From: Candidatus Saccharimonadota bacterium
Lineage (GTDB): Bacteria; Patescibacteriota; Saccharimonadia; Saccharimonadales; Saccharimonadaceae
NCBI GenBank assembly: GCA_009783235.1
Contig: WRHN01000001.1
Location: forward strand, 148,046-212,045
Direction: 5' to 3'
DNA: 64,000 bases
Within the stretch, counting starts at the first letter, position 1; each line of letters begins with the position of its first letter. The position numbers were made by a program, and so were the translations under genes. Under the pieces are notes generated by a model that saw nothing but the letters and a program-made list of their open reading frames with translations, had not been told where the DNA came from and did not search any database. This document shows, piece after piece, positions 17,336-25,770 of the stretch.

Positions 17336-18214
17336 TTATTTGAGGCCGTTGAGATAATCTTTGACGAGCATGGTTTTGCCGGACTTTGGGTTGATGAGTT
17401 CGATGATTTGTAGGGCCGTGTCGTTAGTACAAATAACTACATCGGGCCAATTATCGCCCGGATTGTAGTCGAGGGATTTTGCTTTGGTGATGATGGTGCT
17501 TTGGCCACGAAAGGGCAGGCGCGACTTTGGCCAGTCAATGAACGCGCGAATTTTGCGCTCGCACTCAATAGCCTCTAGGGTAGTCGGGTCAAGATTGCCG
17601 TCCTCTTTGGTAATTTTGCGCGAATATGAAACATCGCGTTCGACGTGTGATTGACGCCGCGGCCTGATTTTGCCATGGGCGTATTTTGGGATATATTCAA
17701 CCAGCAGCTTATTGCTCAGATTTACCAATTTTTCAGTCAAACTAGGCGTTGTCTCATCGCTGTTGATTTTTAGCGATTTTTGGACGATAATTTTGCCGGC
17801 ATCAAGTTCTGGTTCAATTAACATCAAGCTAACGGCAGTGGACGACTGTCCCGAGAGAACGGCAAAAGTAATTGGGTCAGCGCCACGCCATTGCGGCAAT
17901 CGCGAAAAATGACTGTTGACGATACCGAGAGGAAAATAATCAATACTTTCCTGAGATATTATCACTCCGTAGTCCACCACCACACCGAGGCGACTTTTTG
18001 GCGAATTCTGACGAATGGCATTGTCTAGTTCTGCGCGAGTATTCGCAAACAAAATTGGCAGGTTTTTGGCTTGAGCAAATTCTTCCACAGGCGCTGCGCC
18101 TCGAAAGCCATCAGGCATTTTTTTAGTGATGACAAATTCAATATCAAAATTTTGCGCTAGACCCTCAAGCGATTTCTGGGCGACTGGTCCTGTACCAAAA
18201 AAAACTATCTTCAT
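17336..18214 (-). CDS. fmt: Methionyl-tRNA formyltransferase
   Basis: This 292-aa enzyme transfers a formyl group from 10-formyl-tetrahydrofolate to Met-tRNA-fMet. The N-terminal Rossmann-like domain begins MKIVFFGTGPVAQKSLEGL and contains NSHFSRLPQWRGADPITFAVLSG, equivalent to the N-H-D catalytic segment (SLLPxxRGxxPI). The C-terminal OB-like domain is short. Length is slightly under the usual 310 aa. It is the last gene of a def - small membrane protein - fmt operon with 1-nt gaps. Confidence 0.94.
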   Translation of the reverse strand: MKIVFFGTGPVAQKSLEGLAQNFDIEFVITKKMPDGFRGAAPVEEFAQAKNLPILFANTRAELDNAIRQNSPKSRLGVVVDYGVIISQESIDYFPLGIVNSHFSRLPQWRGADPITFAVLSGQSSTAVSLMLIEPELDAGKIIVQKSLKINSDETTPSLTEKLVNLSNKLLVEYIPKYAHGKIRPRRQSHVERDVSYSRKITKEDGNLDPTTLEAIECERKIRAFIDWPKSRLPFRGQSTIITKAKSLDYNPGDNWPDVVICTNDTALQIIELINPKSGKTMLVKDYLNGLK

Positions 18215-18215
18215 A

Positions 18216-18425
18216 TTACCAAAAACTAAATAGCGTTTCGTTAAGTCCTAACCAGCTGTAGAGCAAAATTACCACAGTTACGAAGGGCAGAACCAGCAGC
18301 AAGGTTTTAATGCCGTGCGGGATTTTTTTGCCGAACAGGGCTGTTAAAATTGTTAAGACTACAAAAGCTATCACACAAAGTGCTGATACGCCATATAGCC
18401 AGTTGATATATAGTGGTAGTGACAT
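18216..18425 (-). CDS. Small two-helix membrane protein
   Basis: This 69-aa protein has two hydrophobic segments (about residues 8-30 and 40-60) separated by a short basic loop (GKKIPHGIK). It sits in an operon between a deformylase and fmt with 1-nt spacing on both sides, and a good purine-rich site (AAAGGAGG on the minus strand) precedes it. I recognise no family. The tight spacing supports it being real. Confidence 0.65.
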   Translation of the reverse strand: MSLPLYINWLYGVSALCVIAFVVLTILTALFGKKIPHGIKTLLLVLPFVTVVILLYSWLGLNETLFSFW

Positions 18426-18426
18426 G

Positions 18427-19023
18427 TTATTCCTCCTTTAAATTTAATATACCCATTTTTACAACTTTTTCATACTCAACAGGTTCTAACTCGCCGTTTT
18501 TGGTCAATATCGAGAAAGCCTTTTCGTCGCGCGTGATGTGATCGACGAAACATTTGCCGTTGGTATGATCGACTTCGTGCTGCAATATGCGAGCAATAAA
18601 CGGCGACGGGCTTTTGATACGAATTTCATGCCCGTCTATTGACACGGCTTTGACGCGCACTTTTTCATAGCGAGGAACAAGGCCGTAAACATCTTTGACC
18701 GATAGGCAACCTTCTTGATCCGTCACGATATCGCCTTCGTATTTGGTAACTTCGGGGTTAATTAGAACAATGAATCTCTGGTTTTCCTTGTCGTCAAAAT
18801 CTTCGCGAATAATAACCACGCGCTCTAAAGCGTCAATCTGCACTGCCGCTAGGGCCACCGCGACTTCGTTCGGCCGACTGTCTTCCCAGTCAAGCGCCGC
18901 CGCTTTCATGTTCTCTACTAACTGCAGGGTTTCTTCGGTAATCACGTGAACCTTGACCGACTTTTTTCTTAAGTTGGGGTGTGGCAGAACCAGGATATTT
19001 TTTTTGGTATATTCGGATTTCAT
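18427..19023 (-). CDS. def: Peptide deformylase (copy 2)
   Basis: This 198-aa deformylase has motifs AVALAAVQ, EGCLSV and QHEVDH, closer to consensus than copy 1. A -10 box TACAAT on the minus strand ends 6 nt before the ATG, so its mRNA should be leaderless. It heads the operon with the small membrane protein and fmt. Having one deformylase in the infB unit and another with fmt gives two independently transcribed copies. Confidence 0.94.
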   Translation of the reverse strand: MKSEYTKKNILVLPHPNLRKKSVKVHVITEETLQLVENMKAAALDWEDSRPNEVAVALAAVQIDALERVVIIREDFDDKENQRFIVLINPEVTKYEGDIVTDQEGCLSVKDVYGLVPRYEKVRVKAVSIDGHEIRIKSPSPFIARILQHEVDHTNGKCFVDHITRDEKAFSILTKNGELEPVEYEKVVKMGILNLKEE

Positions 19024-19113
19024 AGACTAATTGTAGCATATTTATCTTGGCTAAAATATGTTATGATTAAGAAATTAATAAGCGTGGAACAACAAGAAGG
19101 GGGAAGCACAATC

Positions 19114-19644
19114 ATGGCAAAACCGACAACAAAATCAGAGCTAATACTAGCGGGCGACAAACAATTTACGAAGTTTTGGGAAATTCTCGATTCCATGAGC
19201 GAGCAAGGGCGCGACATAGAATTTCATTTCGGTAGCGACGCTGGTAAAGAAGCGCACTGGCAAAGAGATAAAAATGTGCGAGACGTATTTGTGCATCTGT
19301 ACGAATGGCATGAATTATTGCTAAATTGGGCCGGTGCAAACCGGGGCGGCGATGAACAATCTTTTTTACCTGAGCCATATAATTGGAGGACTTACGGCGA
19401 CATGAACGTTGAGTTTTGGAAAAAACATCAGGATACGTCGTATGATCAAGCCAGAAAAATGCTAAAAGACAGCCACGAAAAAGTTATTAAGCTGATTGAA
19501 GTTTTCTCTGACGACGAGCTATTTTCGAGAGGGCGTTTTTCTTGGGTCGGCGGCTCTACTCTGGGGCAATATTGTACGTCGGTAACCTCAAGTCATTACG
19601 ACTGGGCTATCAAGAAATTAAAAGCGTATATGAAAATTTTGTGA
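19114..19644 (+). CDS. ClbS/DfsB-family four-helix bundle protein
   Basis: This 176-aa soluble protein resembles the ClbS/DfsB (DUF1706, DinB-like) family. Typical features are the basic start MAKPTTKSELI, DVFVHLYEWHELLLNWAGAN, the central PEPYNWRTYGDMN and the end TSSHYDWAIKKLKAYMK. ClbS in E. coli hydrolyses the colibactin warhead; most relatives are uncharacterised. ATG 19114 follows AGAAGGGGGAAG. It is monocistronic and divergent from the def operon. A protective role in a host-associated bacterium is plausible but unproven. Confidence 0.85.
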   Translation: MAKPTTKSELILAGDKQFTKFWEILDSMSEQGRDIEFHFGSDAGKEAHWQRDKNVRDVFVHLYEWHELLLNWAGANRGGDEQSFLPEPYNWRTYGDMNVEFWKKHQDTSYDQARKMLKDSHEKVIKLIEVFSDDELFSRGRFSWVGGSTLGQYCTSVTSSHYDWAIKKLKAYMKIL

Positions 19645-19698
19645 TGGTGTAAACCAAACCTCGCCAGCTTTGGGGTTCAGGTTGCGTATGATTCATGT

Positions 19699-21636
19699 TC
19701 ACAGCAGCGAGTTCGGATCAAGTTCTGTCTGCCAGTAAGTGGTGGGCGGAACTTTTTTGACGATTTCTTCTAGGGTTTTGCGATTTTTGGCACGAACGAC
19801 AATTTGCCAGCGGTATTGGTCGCGTTGACGTTCGTAAAAGGCGGGGGCGGGGCCAAGCACAAAAACATCGGGAAAATCGGAGATTATTTCTTGGGCTAGT
19901 TTTTTCGCCGTTGATATGGCAGTTTTTTCTGTTTTGTATGAATTTGTTAATTTAAGCAAATAGGAGAACGGCGGAAAGTGCCCGCGCTTGCGTTCTTGAA
20001 TTTCTGACTCATAAAACCCGTGGTAATCTTGATTGATGCCAAACTTCACCACTGGAGAATTTGCTTGAAAACTCTGTACCACCACTTCGGTTTGATGTTG
20101 ATTGCGTCCAACTCGTCCGACCGCTTGCGAAATCAACTGAAAAGTACGCTCTCGCGCAGAAAAGTCTGGCAGACTCAACCCGGTGTCGGCTTGTGGAATG
20201 CCGACCAGTCGCAAGTTGGGCAAGTCTAAACCTTTAGCGATAGTTTGCGTCCCAACTATAATGTCAACCGTGCCATCATAGAGCGCCTGATATTTCTCAT
20301 GCACGCCATCGTTCTTCTTATTATCGCCGTCAAAACGCGCTATGTGAGCGTCAGGGAAAAGGCGCTTTAGCTCTTCCTCTATGCGTTTGGTACCGACCCC
20401 CTTATGGATGATGCCGGTGGAATTGCAGGTGGGGCAATTAGTGGGAGTTTTCTCTTGATAACCGCAAAGGTGGCACTTGGAAACAAAGTTATCAGCGTGG
20501 AGCGTGAGTGGCAAAAAGCAACGCGAGCAGGTAGCACTCCATCCGCAATTTTCACAGAGCGTCGAGCTGGCAGAGCCGCGACGATTATGGAAGATTAAAA
20601 CTTGGTGCTTGGCTTTTAGCGTATCAGTTATTTTTTTTAGCAAAATTGGCGAAAAAACACTGTCGCCGCGACGATTCTCTCGCTTAGTCATATCGAGCAA
20701 GGTGATTTTTGGCTTAATAGCGTTTTTGGCGGCTAATTTGTTGAGCTCTATCACCGCACCCTGCTGTTTTGCCAAATAAAAATCGGCAACTAGCGGAGTC
20801 GCTGAACCTAAGATCAGTCGCGAATCGGTCTCTTTGGCGAGCACTGCCGCGGCGCGCAAAGCGTTATATTTGGGCGAGAGCCCCTGTTTATAGCCAGGCT
20901 CGTGACACTCGTCAATGACTATCAGCCCTAAATTTTTAACTGGCAAAAAAAGAGCAGAACGCGGCCCAATAACAACGAGCGGTTTTTCGGCTTCGAGCAC
21001 GCCTTTCCAAACGACGAATCTTTCGACAGAGGTCATTTTTGAATGGGTAACGACAACCGTGTTGAACTCGTTTTTAAATTCTGCTACAACTTGGGAGGTC
21101 AGCGAGATTTCTGGCACTAATATGATAGAGCTAAGGTCGCGCTCTATAGTGTCGCACACAAGATTTTTGTAAATCTCGGTCTTGCCAGAGCCAGTGATAC
21201 CGTGCAATAGAGAGGTCTTATTTTGACGATTTAGAATTTGGCGGAGAGCTGATTGCTGGTCGTTATTGAGTAAAATATGTGTTCGTTTGCGTGCCGCTTT
21301 CGTATCTGTTATTTTTTTATCACGGTGATTTTTAGACAAGCCAGATGGGAGCATGGTTTGCCAAACTATGCCAGCACCGGTTGAATAGTAGGTTGAAAGC
21401 CAGCTGTGAAGTTTTACTAGGTGTTCTGGCAGCGACGTATCGAATAGAACTTTGAGTATTTTTTTACATTCAAAACCTGGTTTCTGTGCTTTTTTAACTA
21501 CGACTCCAATCATGTTTTTTTTGCCAACGGGAATTGAAACCATTTGTCCAGGACGAATAATCAATTCGCTGACATAGGTCAAAACAGCAACGTTGCGCCT
21601 AAGCGCGCCGACAGGACTCACCTCATAGTAGTTCAT
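19699..21636 (-). CDS. priA: Primosomal protein N' (PriA helicase)
   Basis: This 645-aa superfamily 2 helicase restarts stalled replication forks. It has an N-terminal DNA-binding domain (MNYYEVSPVGALRRNVAVLTY), Walker A HGITGSGKTEIY, a DECH box, and the zinc-binding insertion with CENCGWSATCSRC and CHLCGYQ...CPTC. Length is below the 730 aa of E. coli PriA. I choose the ATG at 21636: on the minus strand TATACT ends 6 nt before it, giving a leaderless mRNA, whereas the longer frame would run into the 190-bp repeat. The gene ends convergently with the ClbS-like gene. Confidence 0.95.
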   Translation of the reverse strand: MNYYEVSPVGALRRNVAVLTYVSELIIRPGQMVSIPVGKKNMIGVVVKKAQKPGFECKKILKVLFDTSLPEHLVKLHSWLSTYYSTGAGIVWQTMLPSGLSKNHRDKKITDTKAARKRTHILLNNDQQSALRQILNRQNKTSLLHGITGSGKTEIYKNLVCDTIERDLSSIILVPEISLTSQVVAEFKNEFNTVVVTHSKMTSVERFVVWKGVLEAEKPLVVIGPRSALFLPVKNLGLIVIDECHEPGYKQGLSPKYNALRAAAVLAKETDSRLILGSATPLVADFYLAKQQGAVIELNKLAAKNAIKPKITLLDMTKRENRRGDSVFSPILLKKITDTLKAKHQVLIFHNRRGSASSTLCENCGWSATCSRCFLPLTLHADNFVSKCHLCGYQEKTPTNCPTCNSTGIIHKGVGTKRIEEELKRLFPDAHIARFDGDNKKNDGVHEKYQALYDGTVDIIVGTQTIAKGLDLPNLRLVGIPQADTGLSLPDFSARERTFQLISQAVGRVGRNQHQTEVVVQSFQANSPVVKFGINQDYHGFYESEIQERKRGHFPPFSYLLKLTNSYKTEKTAISTAKKLAQEIISDFPDVFVLGPAPAFYERQRDQYRWQIVVRAKNRKTLEEIVKKVPPTTYWQTELDPNSLL

Positions 21637-21672
21637 ACCTATAGTATAGCACGTGCGCAAGTTTCGACTAAC

Positions 21673-21862
21673 AGTGGCAGGCACATGAAACTTAAAAAGT
21701 CGGTGAACTAAAAGAGCTAGCAAGCTAGCTCTAGCGTTATCAACTAAATAAGTTGACAACTTGGATTATATCACAAGTTGTCAAAAAATGAAAGAGGGGT
21801 CTGATGATTGTAGTTCAAATACAAATTCTCAGATTACAGTTCACACTAAAATTAGTTAGGTA
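21673..21862 (-). repeat. 190-bp structured element, copy 2 (inverted)
   Basis: This is the reverse-complement partner of 13525-13714 and has the same length and block order. Its internal dyad is TTGACAACTTG (21753-21763) with CAAGTTGTCAA (21774-21784), different in sequence from copy 1 but again perfectly complementary, around the same TGATATAATC core (minus strand). The AGAGCTAGC hairpin is conserved. No array or cas gene is adjacent. The rest of the gap (21863-22114) holds a TTAAATTCGCC/GGCGAATTTAA hairpin at 21897-21928 and a short third match, GCAGGCACATGTAACTTAA, at 21937-21955. Confidence 0.85.
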
Positions 21863-22114
21863 AGGTAATTATAACACGCCTTATCGATATTGCAAATTAA
21901 ATTCGCCCTCAGATGAAGGCGAATTTAACAACAATAGCAGGCACATGTAACTTAACAATTCCATAGTACACCAACGACTTAAAAAAGGCAAAGCCAAAGC
22001 ATAAAATTCAACCAAGCCCAACACAGGGGCGAAATACGCTTAACCTAAAATTTACTGTAAAAACTACAATCAAGTTGTTGTAAAAATTAATTTTTGGTGT
22101 ATAATAGGGGTAGC

Positions 22115-22405
22115 ATGTTGGAGGTTTTTATAACAAGCCGGGTGAGGCGCAAGATTGTTATGGTGTACGCAAAGTACCCAGATTTTAAAACACACATCAG
22201 GGGTTTGGCGAAATTAATTAAAGAAGACCCGGGCAATATCCAGAGAGAGCTTAAGCGGCTAGTGGAGTCTGATTTTCTTAAAGTAGAGCAAAAGGGCAAC
22301 ACGAAGCTCTACGTTACCAACAAGAATTTTCCTATTTTTAAAGAGCTGCAAGCTATAGTTGTGAAGTCTCAACAACTGGCCGCCAAAAATAAAAAAGAGT
22401 CATAA
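22115..22405 (+). CDS. Winged-helix (ArsR-like) transcriptional regulator
   Basis: This 96-aa protein has the order of a small winged helix domain: a helix-rich start (MLEVFITSRVRRKIVMVYAKYP), a recognition region (RGLAKLIKEDPGNIQRELKRLVESDFL) and the wing (KVEQKGNTKLYVTNKNFPIF), then a basic tail. It resembles regulators that decide nucleotidyltransferase or ArsR-like operons, but there is no effector domain. TATAAT at 22100-22105 ends 9 nt before ATG 22115. It is monocistronic, ended by a strong terminator; its targets are unknown. Confidence 0.8.
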   Translation: MLEVFITSRVRRKIVMVYAKYPDFKTHIRGLAKLIKEDPGNIQRELKRLVESDFLKVEQKGNTKLYVTNKNFPIFKELQAIVVKSQQLAAKNKKES

Positions 22406-22409
22406 TTTA

Positions 22410-22444
22410 AAACCCCATAGGCGCAAGTGCGGCCTATGGGGTTT
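22410..22444. terminator. Bidirectional terminator between the regulator gene and pyrE
   Basis: AAACCCCATAGGC (22410-22422) and GCCTATGGGGTTT (22432-22444) form a perfect 13-bp stem with a 9-nt loop between two converging genes. The terminal A/T ends provide short T-runs on both strands. Confidence 0.92.
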
Positions 22445-22464
22445 GGTGCTTAGATGTTCTAGCT

Positions 22465-23238
22465 TTAATCTTGCAATTTCGGGTAGTTTGGATTGGCGTC
22501 GAGAAATTCGTCGTTGTGGGCAATGCCAGGCCTCATAGGTTCCTGCGATGCGCACAGAGGACATTTGTCTTCGTCCCAGACCTTGATGAGCGATTCGTCA
22601 ACTGATGACAACTTAAACAGCAGGGGCAAATTACAATCCGCCGCTGTCAGCTCAGAATTGCGACTCACGACTATAATTGCAGCCAAAACTGTTACGCCGA
22701 GCGACTCCAGAAGTTCCACGGCGTCTCTCAGGCAGCCACCACTCGTCAGAAGGTCGTCCACAATCACGGCTGTCATACCGGGCTTAACTAGCCTAGCGAA
22801 AGAGGGAATCTTCTCTGGAAAACCGAACTTGCCGTCTTGACCGCGCACGCACCAAACGTTGCGTGTTTTGTGCTCAGCGTATACTTTCTGCCACTGCAAA
22901 TCTTCTCCCATAATCTCCGCTGCGCATCTAACTACGCGCAGACTCTCGGCTATTACATGAGACAAGATTGGCCCAGCGTTGCCGAAACCGACCACAATAT
23001 CTGTTTTGGCGAAAGCTTCTTTCTCACTCGCTTCTTGCGTCATGAAAACCTGGATCATAGCCTCGTCGCCAATTTCCTGCATAATTGCTGGATCAGACAG
23101 AGCCGCGCGCACGTCAATATACGCGTTAGAGTGCACGGGTTGTCTGGTTTTCGGATTTGGGCTTGCCAAACGGTAGTGTCCGTTAAAGTCAAGCGCGCCA
23201 ATGTTTTCTAACATTCCTAAAATCATCGTCTCTTCCAT
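22465..23238 (-). CDS. pyrE: Orotate phosphoribosyltransferase
   Basis: This 257-aa protein has the PRPP-binding motif AVIVDDLLTSGGCLRDAVELLES and the type I phosphoribosyltransferase order of PyrE, which makes OMP from orotate and PRPP. It is longer than the usual 210-230 aa; a C-terminal extension includes CPLCAS, a possible half zinc site. The ATG at 23238 follows GAAGGAGTG. It lies 4 nt downstream of pyrF. No upstream pyrimidine genes are in the window, so orotate may be taken from the host. Confidence 0.88.
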   Translation of the reverse strand: MEETMILGMLENIGALDFNGHYRLASPNPKTRQPVHSNAYIDVRAALSDPAIMQEIGDEAMIQVFMTQEASEKEAFAKTDIVVGFGNAGPILSHVIAESLRVVRCAAEIMGEDLQWQKVYAEHKTRNVWCVRGQDGKFGFPEKIPSFARLVKPGMTAVIVDDLLTSGGCLRDAVELLESLGVTVLAAIIVVSRNSELTAADCNLPLLFKLSSVDESLIKVWDEDKCPLCASQEPMRPGIAHNDEFLDANPNYPKLQD

Positions 23239-23242
23239 ACGA

Positions 23243-23992
23243 TCACACTCCTTCGATATCGGCCATAATACGGGCGTAATTGTTCGCAAATGCGCCGTTT
23301 TTACTCAACGGTCTGCCTATGACTAGGCGACTTGCTCCAGCTTGAATAGCTTCGTGCGGAGTCATGGTGCGTGCCTGACCGTTAGCATCGTCATCTGGTA
23401 GTCGAATTCCTGGCGTGTTGATATCTAGGCTGTCGAACCTGCTTTCTTTGCGCAGCGCCTTGGCTTCTTGCGCAGAGCAAACAATGTCGGTGAAGCCCGC
23501 CTGGAGCAACAACTCAGCATAGAACAAAACTTGCTCAACTGCAGTACGCCAAAATTCTTTAAACGCAAGGGTATTACGCTTGCTGGTCAGCACTGTCACC
23601 GCGCACGGTTTGGTGCCAGCTTGATGACAAAGATCAGCAAAACGCTTGAGCGCGTCAATATCGTCTGGCCGATCACTGTCCCAAACACCAGTCGAACAAG
23701 CACCAGCCATAATATTAAGCATCCAGGGTTTGTGCTTCAAATGCAACTTGGCAATCTCAAGACATTTCTCTGGAATCTCAATGATTTTTGCGTCAGCAAA
23801 CACCGGTCGACCAAAAGCTTGTATGATGCTGATTTGCTCAAGACCATACTGAGTAAGCAAAAGCCGATCAAGTTTGACTGCGACTTGCGATGGAAAACTA
23901 TTGACAGCTTCGTTATCGACAATTTCGCTTAACATGTGTGCGGACACTCCGTCTGCACTCCAAATTATTCGCGGATCGTTATTCGCGACCAT
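23243..23992 (-). CDS. pyrF: Orotidine 5'-phosphate decarboxylase
   Basis: This 249-aa TIM-barrel protein converts OMP to UMP. Visible are VAVKLDRLLL, the catalytic FADAKIIEIP (Asp-x-Lys-x-x-Asp/Glu type) and the phosphate-binding RLVIGRPLSK near the C-terminus. The type resembles the longer PyrF group. ATG 23992 is preferred, with AAGGACGG upstream; GTG 24001 is an alternative. A promoter TTGAAC-17-TATATT lies upstream on the minus strand. With pyrE it forms the last two steps to UMP. Confidence 0.87.
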   Translation of the reverse strand: MVANNDPRIIWSADGVSAHMLSEIVDNEAVNSFPSQVAVKLDRLLLTQYGLEQISIIQAFGRPVFADAKIIEIPEKCLEIAKLHLKHKPWMLNIMAGACSTGVWDSDRPDDIDALKRFADLCHQAGTKPCAVTVLTSKRNTLAFKEFWRTAVEQVLFYAELLLQAGFTDIVCSAQEAKALRKESRFDSLDINTPGIRLPDDDANGQARTMTPHEAIQAGASRLVIGRPLSKNGAFANNYARIMADIEGV

Positions 23993-24118
23993 GGTAATCA
24001 CCGTCCTTTCTAAACTGTCAAATATACGTTAGAACATCTAATTGTTCAATTGTATTATGGGTAGCGGCAATTGGCAAGCATAAGTTTAAATGGCCGTCCC
24101 ATGTTATACTATTGGCTA

Positions 24119-25753
24119 ATGAACAAGTTAGTAAAAGAAATTTTGGCAAAGCGCGGTCTTAAAGAGCAAAAAGAGATTGAGGCTTTTCTAAACCCTGACT
24201 ATGACAAGTTAGCGGATCCGTTTTTGTTGCCTGACATGAATTTGGCGGTTGAGCGCATTGTTAGGGCTGTGAACGCTGGCGAGCAAATAGCTGTTTACGG
24301 CGATTATGACGTTGACGGGACGGTCGCGTCCGCGTTGCTGCTGGAGGCGTTAGAGTGTTTTGGCGCCGAAAATGTCATGAGTTATATTCCCGACAGGTTT
24401 AGTGAAGGGTATGGGCTCAATGAAGTTGCGATTAAAAAGTTGGCCAATGACCAAGTCGACTTAATTATTACGGTTGATTGCGGTTCGCTGTCGCATTTGG
24501 AAATTGAGCTTGCGAATAAGTTGGGCGTTGATGTGGTGGTAACTGATCATCATGACGTAGCCAAGGTGCGGCCGCCAGCAGTGGCGGTTGTTAATCCGCG
24601 CTATGGCGACTCGAAAAAAATATTTAGTGATTATTGTGGCGCTGGAGTGGTGTTTCAGTTGGTGCGGGCCTTGCAAACGCGGCTTTCTGGGTTGTCGCCA
24701 GGCCAAGAAAAGTGGTTTTTGGATTTGGTGGCGCTTGGCACGGTTAGTGATATAGTGCCGCTTGCCGAGGACAATAGAACGCTAGTTTATTGGGGGCTGA
24801 AGGTGTTGGCAAAGACCCGTCGGCCGGGCCTCAAGGCGCTGATGGCGGTAGCTAGGGTCAACCCGAAACAGGTTTGCGCGCGCAGCATAGGCTTCGTGTT
24901 GGGCCCACGGCTCAATGCAGCCGGGCGATTAGAAACCGCTAAGCTAGCTTTATCATTGTTGCGCACCGAAGATAACGCAGAAGCTTTGAGCCTTGCCGAG
25001 AAGCTCGATGGCCTTAATCTGGAGCGACGCAAAGAGCAAAACGGAATATTTGAGCAGGTTTGTGATAAATTGGCTGGTTGTGAAGACGAAGTTTTAGTGA
25101 TCTCAAGTCGTGGTTGGTCGCACGGTATTGTCGGCATTGTGGCAAGCAAGGTGGTTGAAGCGTTGGGTAAGCCAGTCTTTATTTTGGAAGAACTGGATGA
25201 CGGCACCGCAAAAGGCTCCGGGCGTAGTTTTGGCGATTTTAAATTAGGCGAAGCGGTGGCCGCGACTAGTAAATGGTTAATTAAATGCGGCGGTCATGAC
25301 GCAGCGGCGGGCGTGACTATTGAGACAGTCAAACTGCCTGAGTGGCGCAAGGCGATAAATGAATACTATAAAGATTTGGGGCTGAAAAACCAAGCAGCAC
25401 ACCTGCGTGTGAGAGAAGATGTCGAGATTGAAAGCTTGAGCGAGCTGACCGTTGAACTGGCGCGCGATTTAGAAGTCTTGGAGCCGTTTGGTTTGGCGAA
25501 TGAGCGACCGATATTTAAGCTGAAAAACCAGGCCGCTAAGTTTGTGGACAAGATTGGTAAAGAGAGCAACCATTTAAAATTGACAATTATCGACAAGGGC
25601 CAGACGGAACTGAAATTGCTGGCTTTCGAGCCACCGAAAGAGTGGTTTGTGGAGCCAGGTGACAAAATTGACTTGTGGGTCAATCTTGAAATCAACGAAT
25701 GGCGCGGCAACGAAACCGTTGAGGGGCGGATCTTGAGCATCAATCGTAAATGA
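24119..25753 (+). CDS. recJ: Single-stranded-DNA-specific exonuclease RecJ
   Basis: This 544-aa DHH-family 5'-3' exonuclease acts in recombination and mismatch repair. Motifs are YGDYDVDGTVASALL (motif I), a later ITVDCGS, VTDHHD (the DHH motif), and the C-terminal DHHA1 segment with KCGGHDAAAGVTIE. ATG 24119 is chosen because TATACT (24105-24110) ends 8 nt before it and the 16 extra codons upstream overlap the promoter. xseA follows with overlap. RecJ, ExoVII and RecO nearby suggest a RecFOR-type repair set. Confidence 0.96.
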   Translation: MNKLVKEILAKRGLKEQKEIEAFLNPDYDKLADPFLLPDMNLAVERIVRAVNAGEQIAVYGDYDVDGTVASALLLEALECFGAENVMSYIPDRFSEGYGLNEVAIKKLANDQVDLIITVDCGSLSHLEIELANKLGVDVVVTDHHDVAKVRPPAVAVVNPRYGDSKKIFSDYCGAGVVFQLVRALQTRLSGLSPGQEKWFLDLVALGTVSDIVPLAEDNRTLVYWGLKVLAKTRRPGLKALMAVARVNPKQVCARSIGFVLGPRLNAAGRLETAKLALSLLRTEDNAEALSLAEKLDGLNLERRKEQNGIFEQVCDKLAGCEDEVLVISSRGWSHGIVGIVASKVVEALGKPVFILEELDDGTAKGSGRSFGDFKLGEAVAATSKWLIKCGGHDAAAGVTIETVKLPEWRKAINEYYKDLGLKNQAAHLRVREDVEIESLSELTVELARDLEVLEPFGLANERPIFKLKNQAAKFVDKIGKESNHLKLTIIDKGQTELKLLAFEPPKEWFVEPGDKIDLWVNLEINEWRGNETVEGRILSINRK

Positions 25754-25770
25754 GTGCTACAATTGTTAAT

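Noticed and set aside
13858..21926. Shared GAAGGCGAATTTA strings before rpsA and after copy 2 as part of the 190-bp element
   Set aside because: The match is only about 13 bases, lies outside the aligned element ends, and its partners (hairpin arms) differ.
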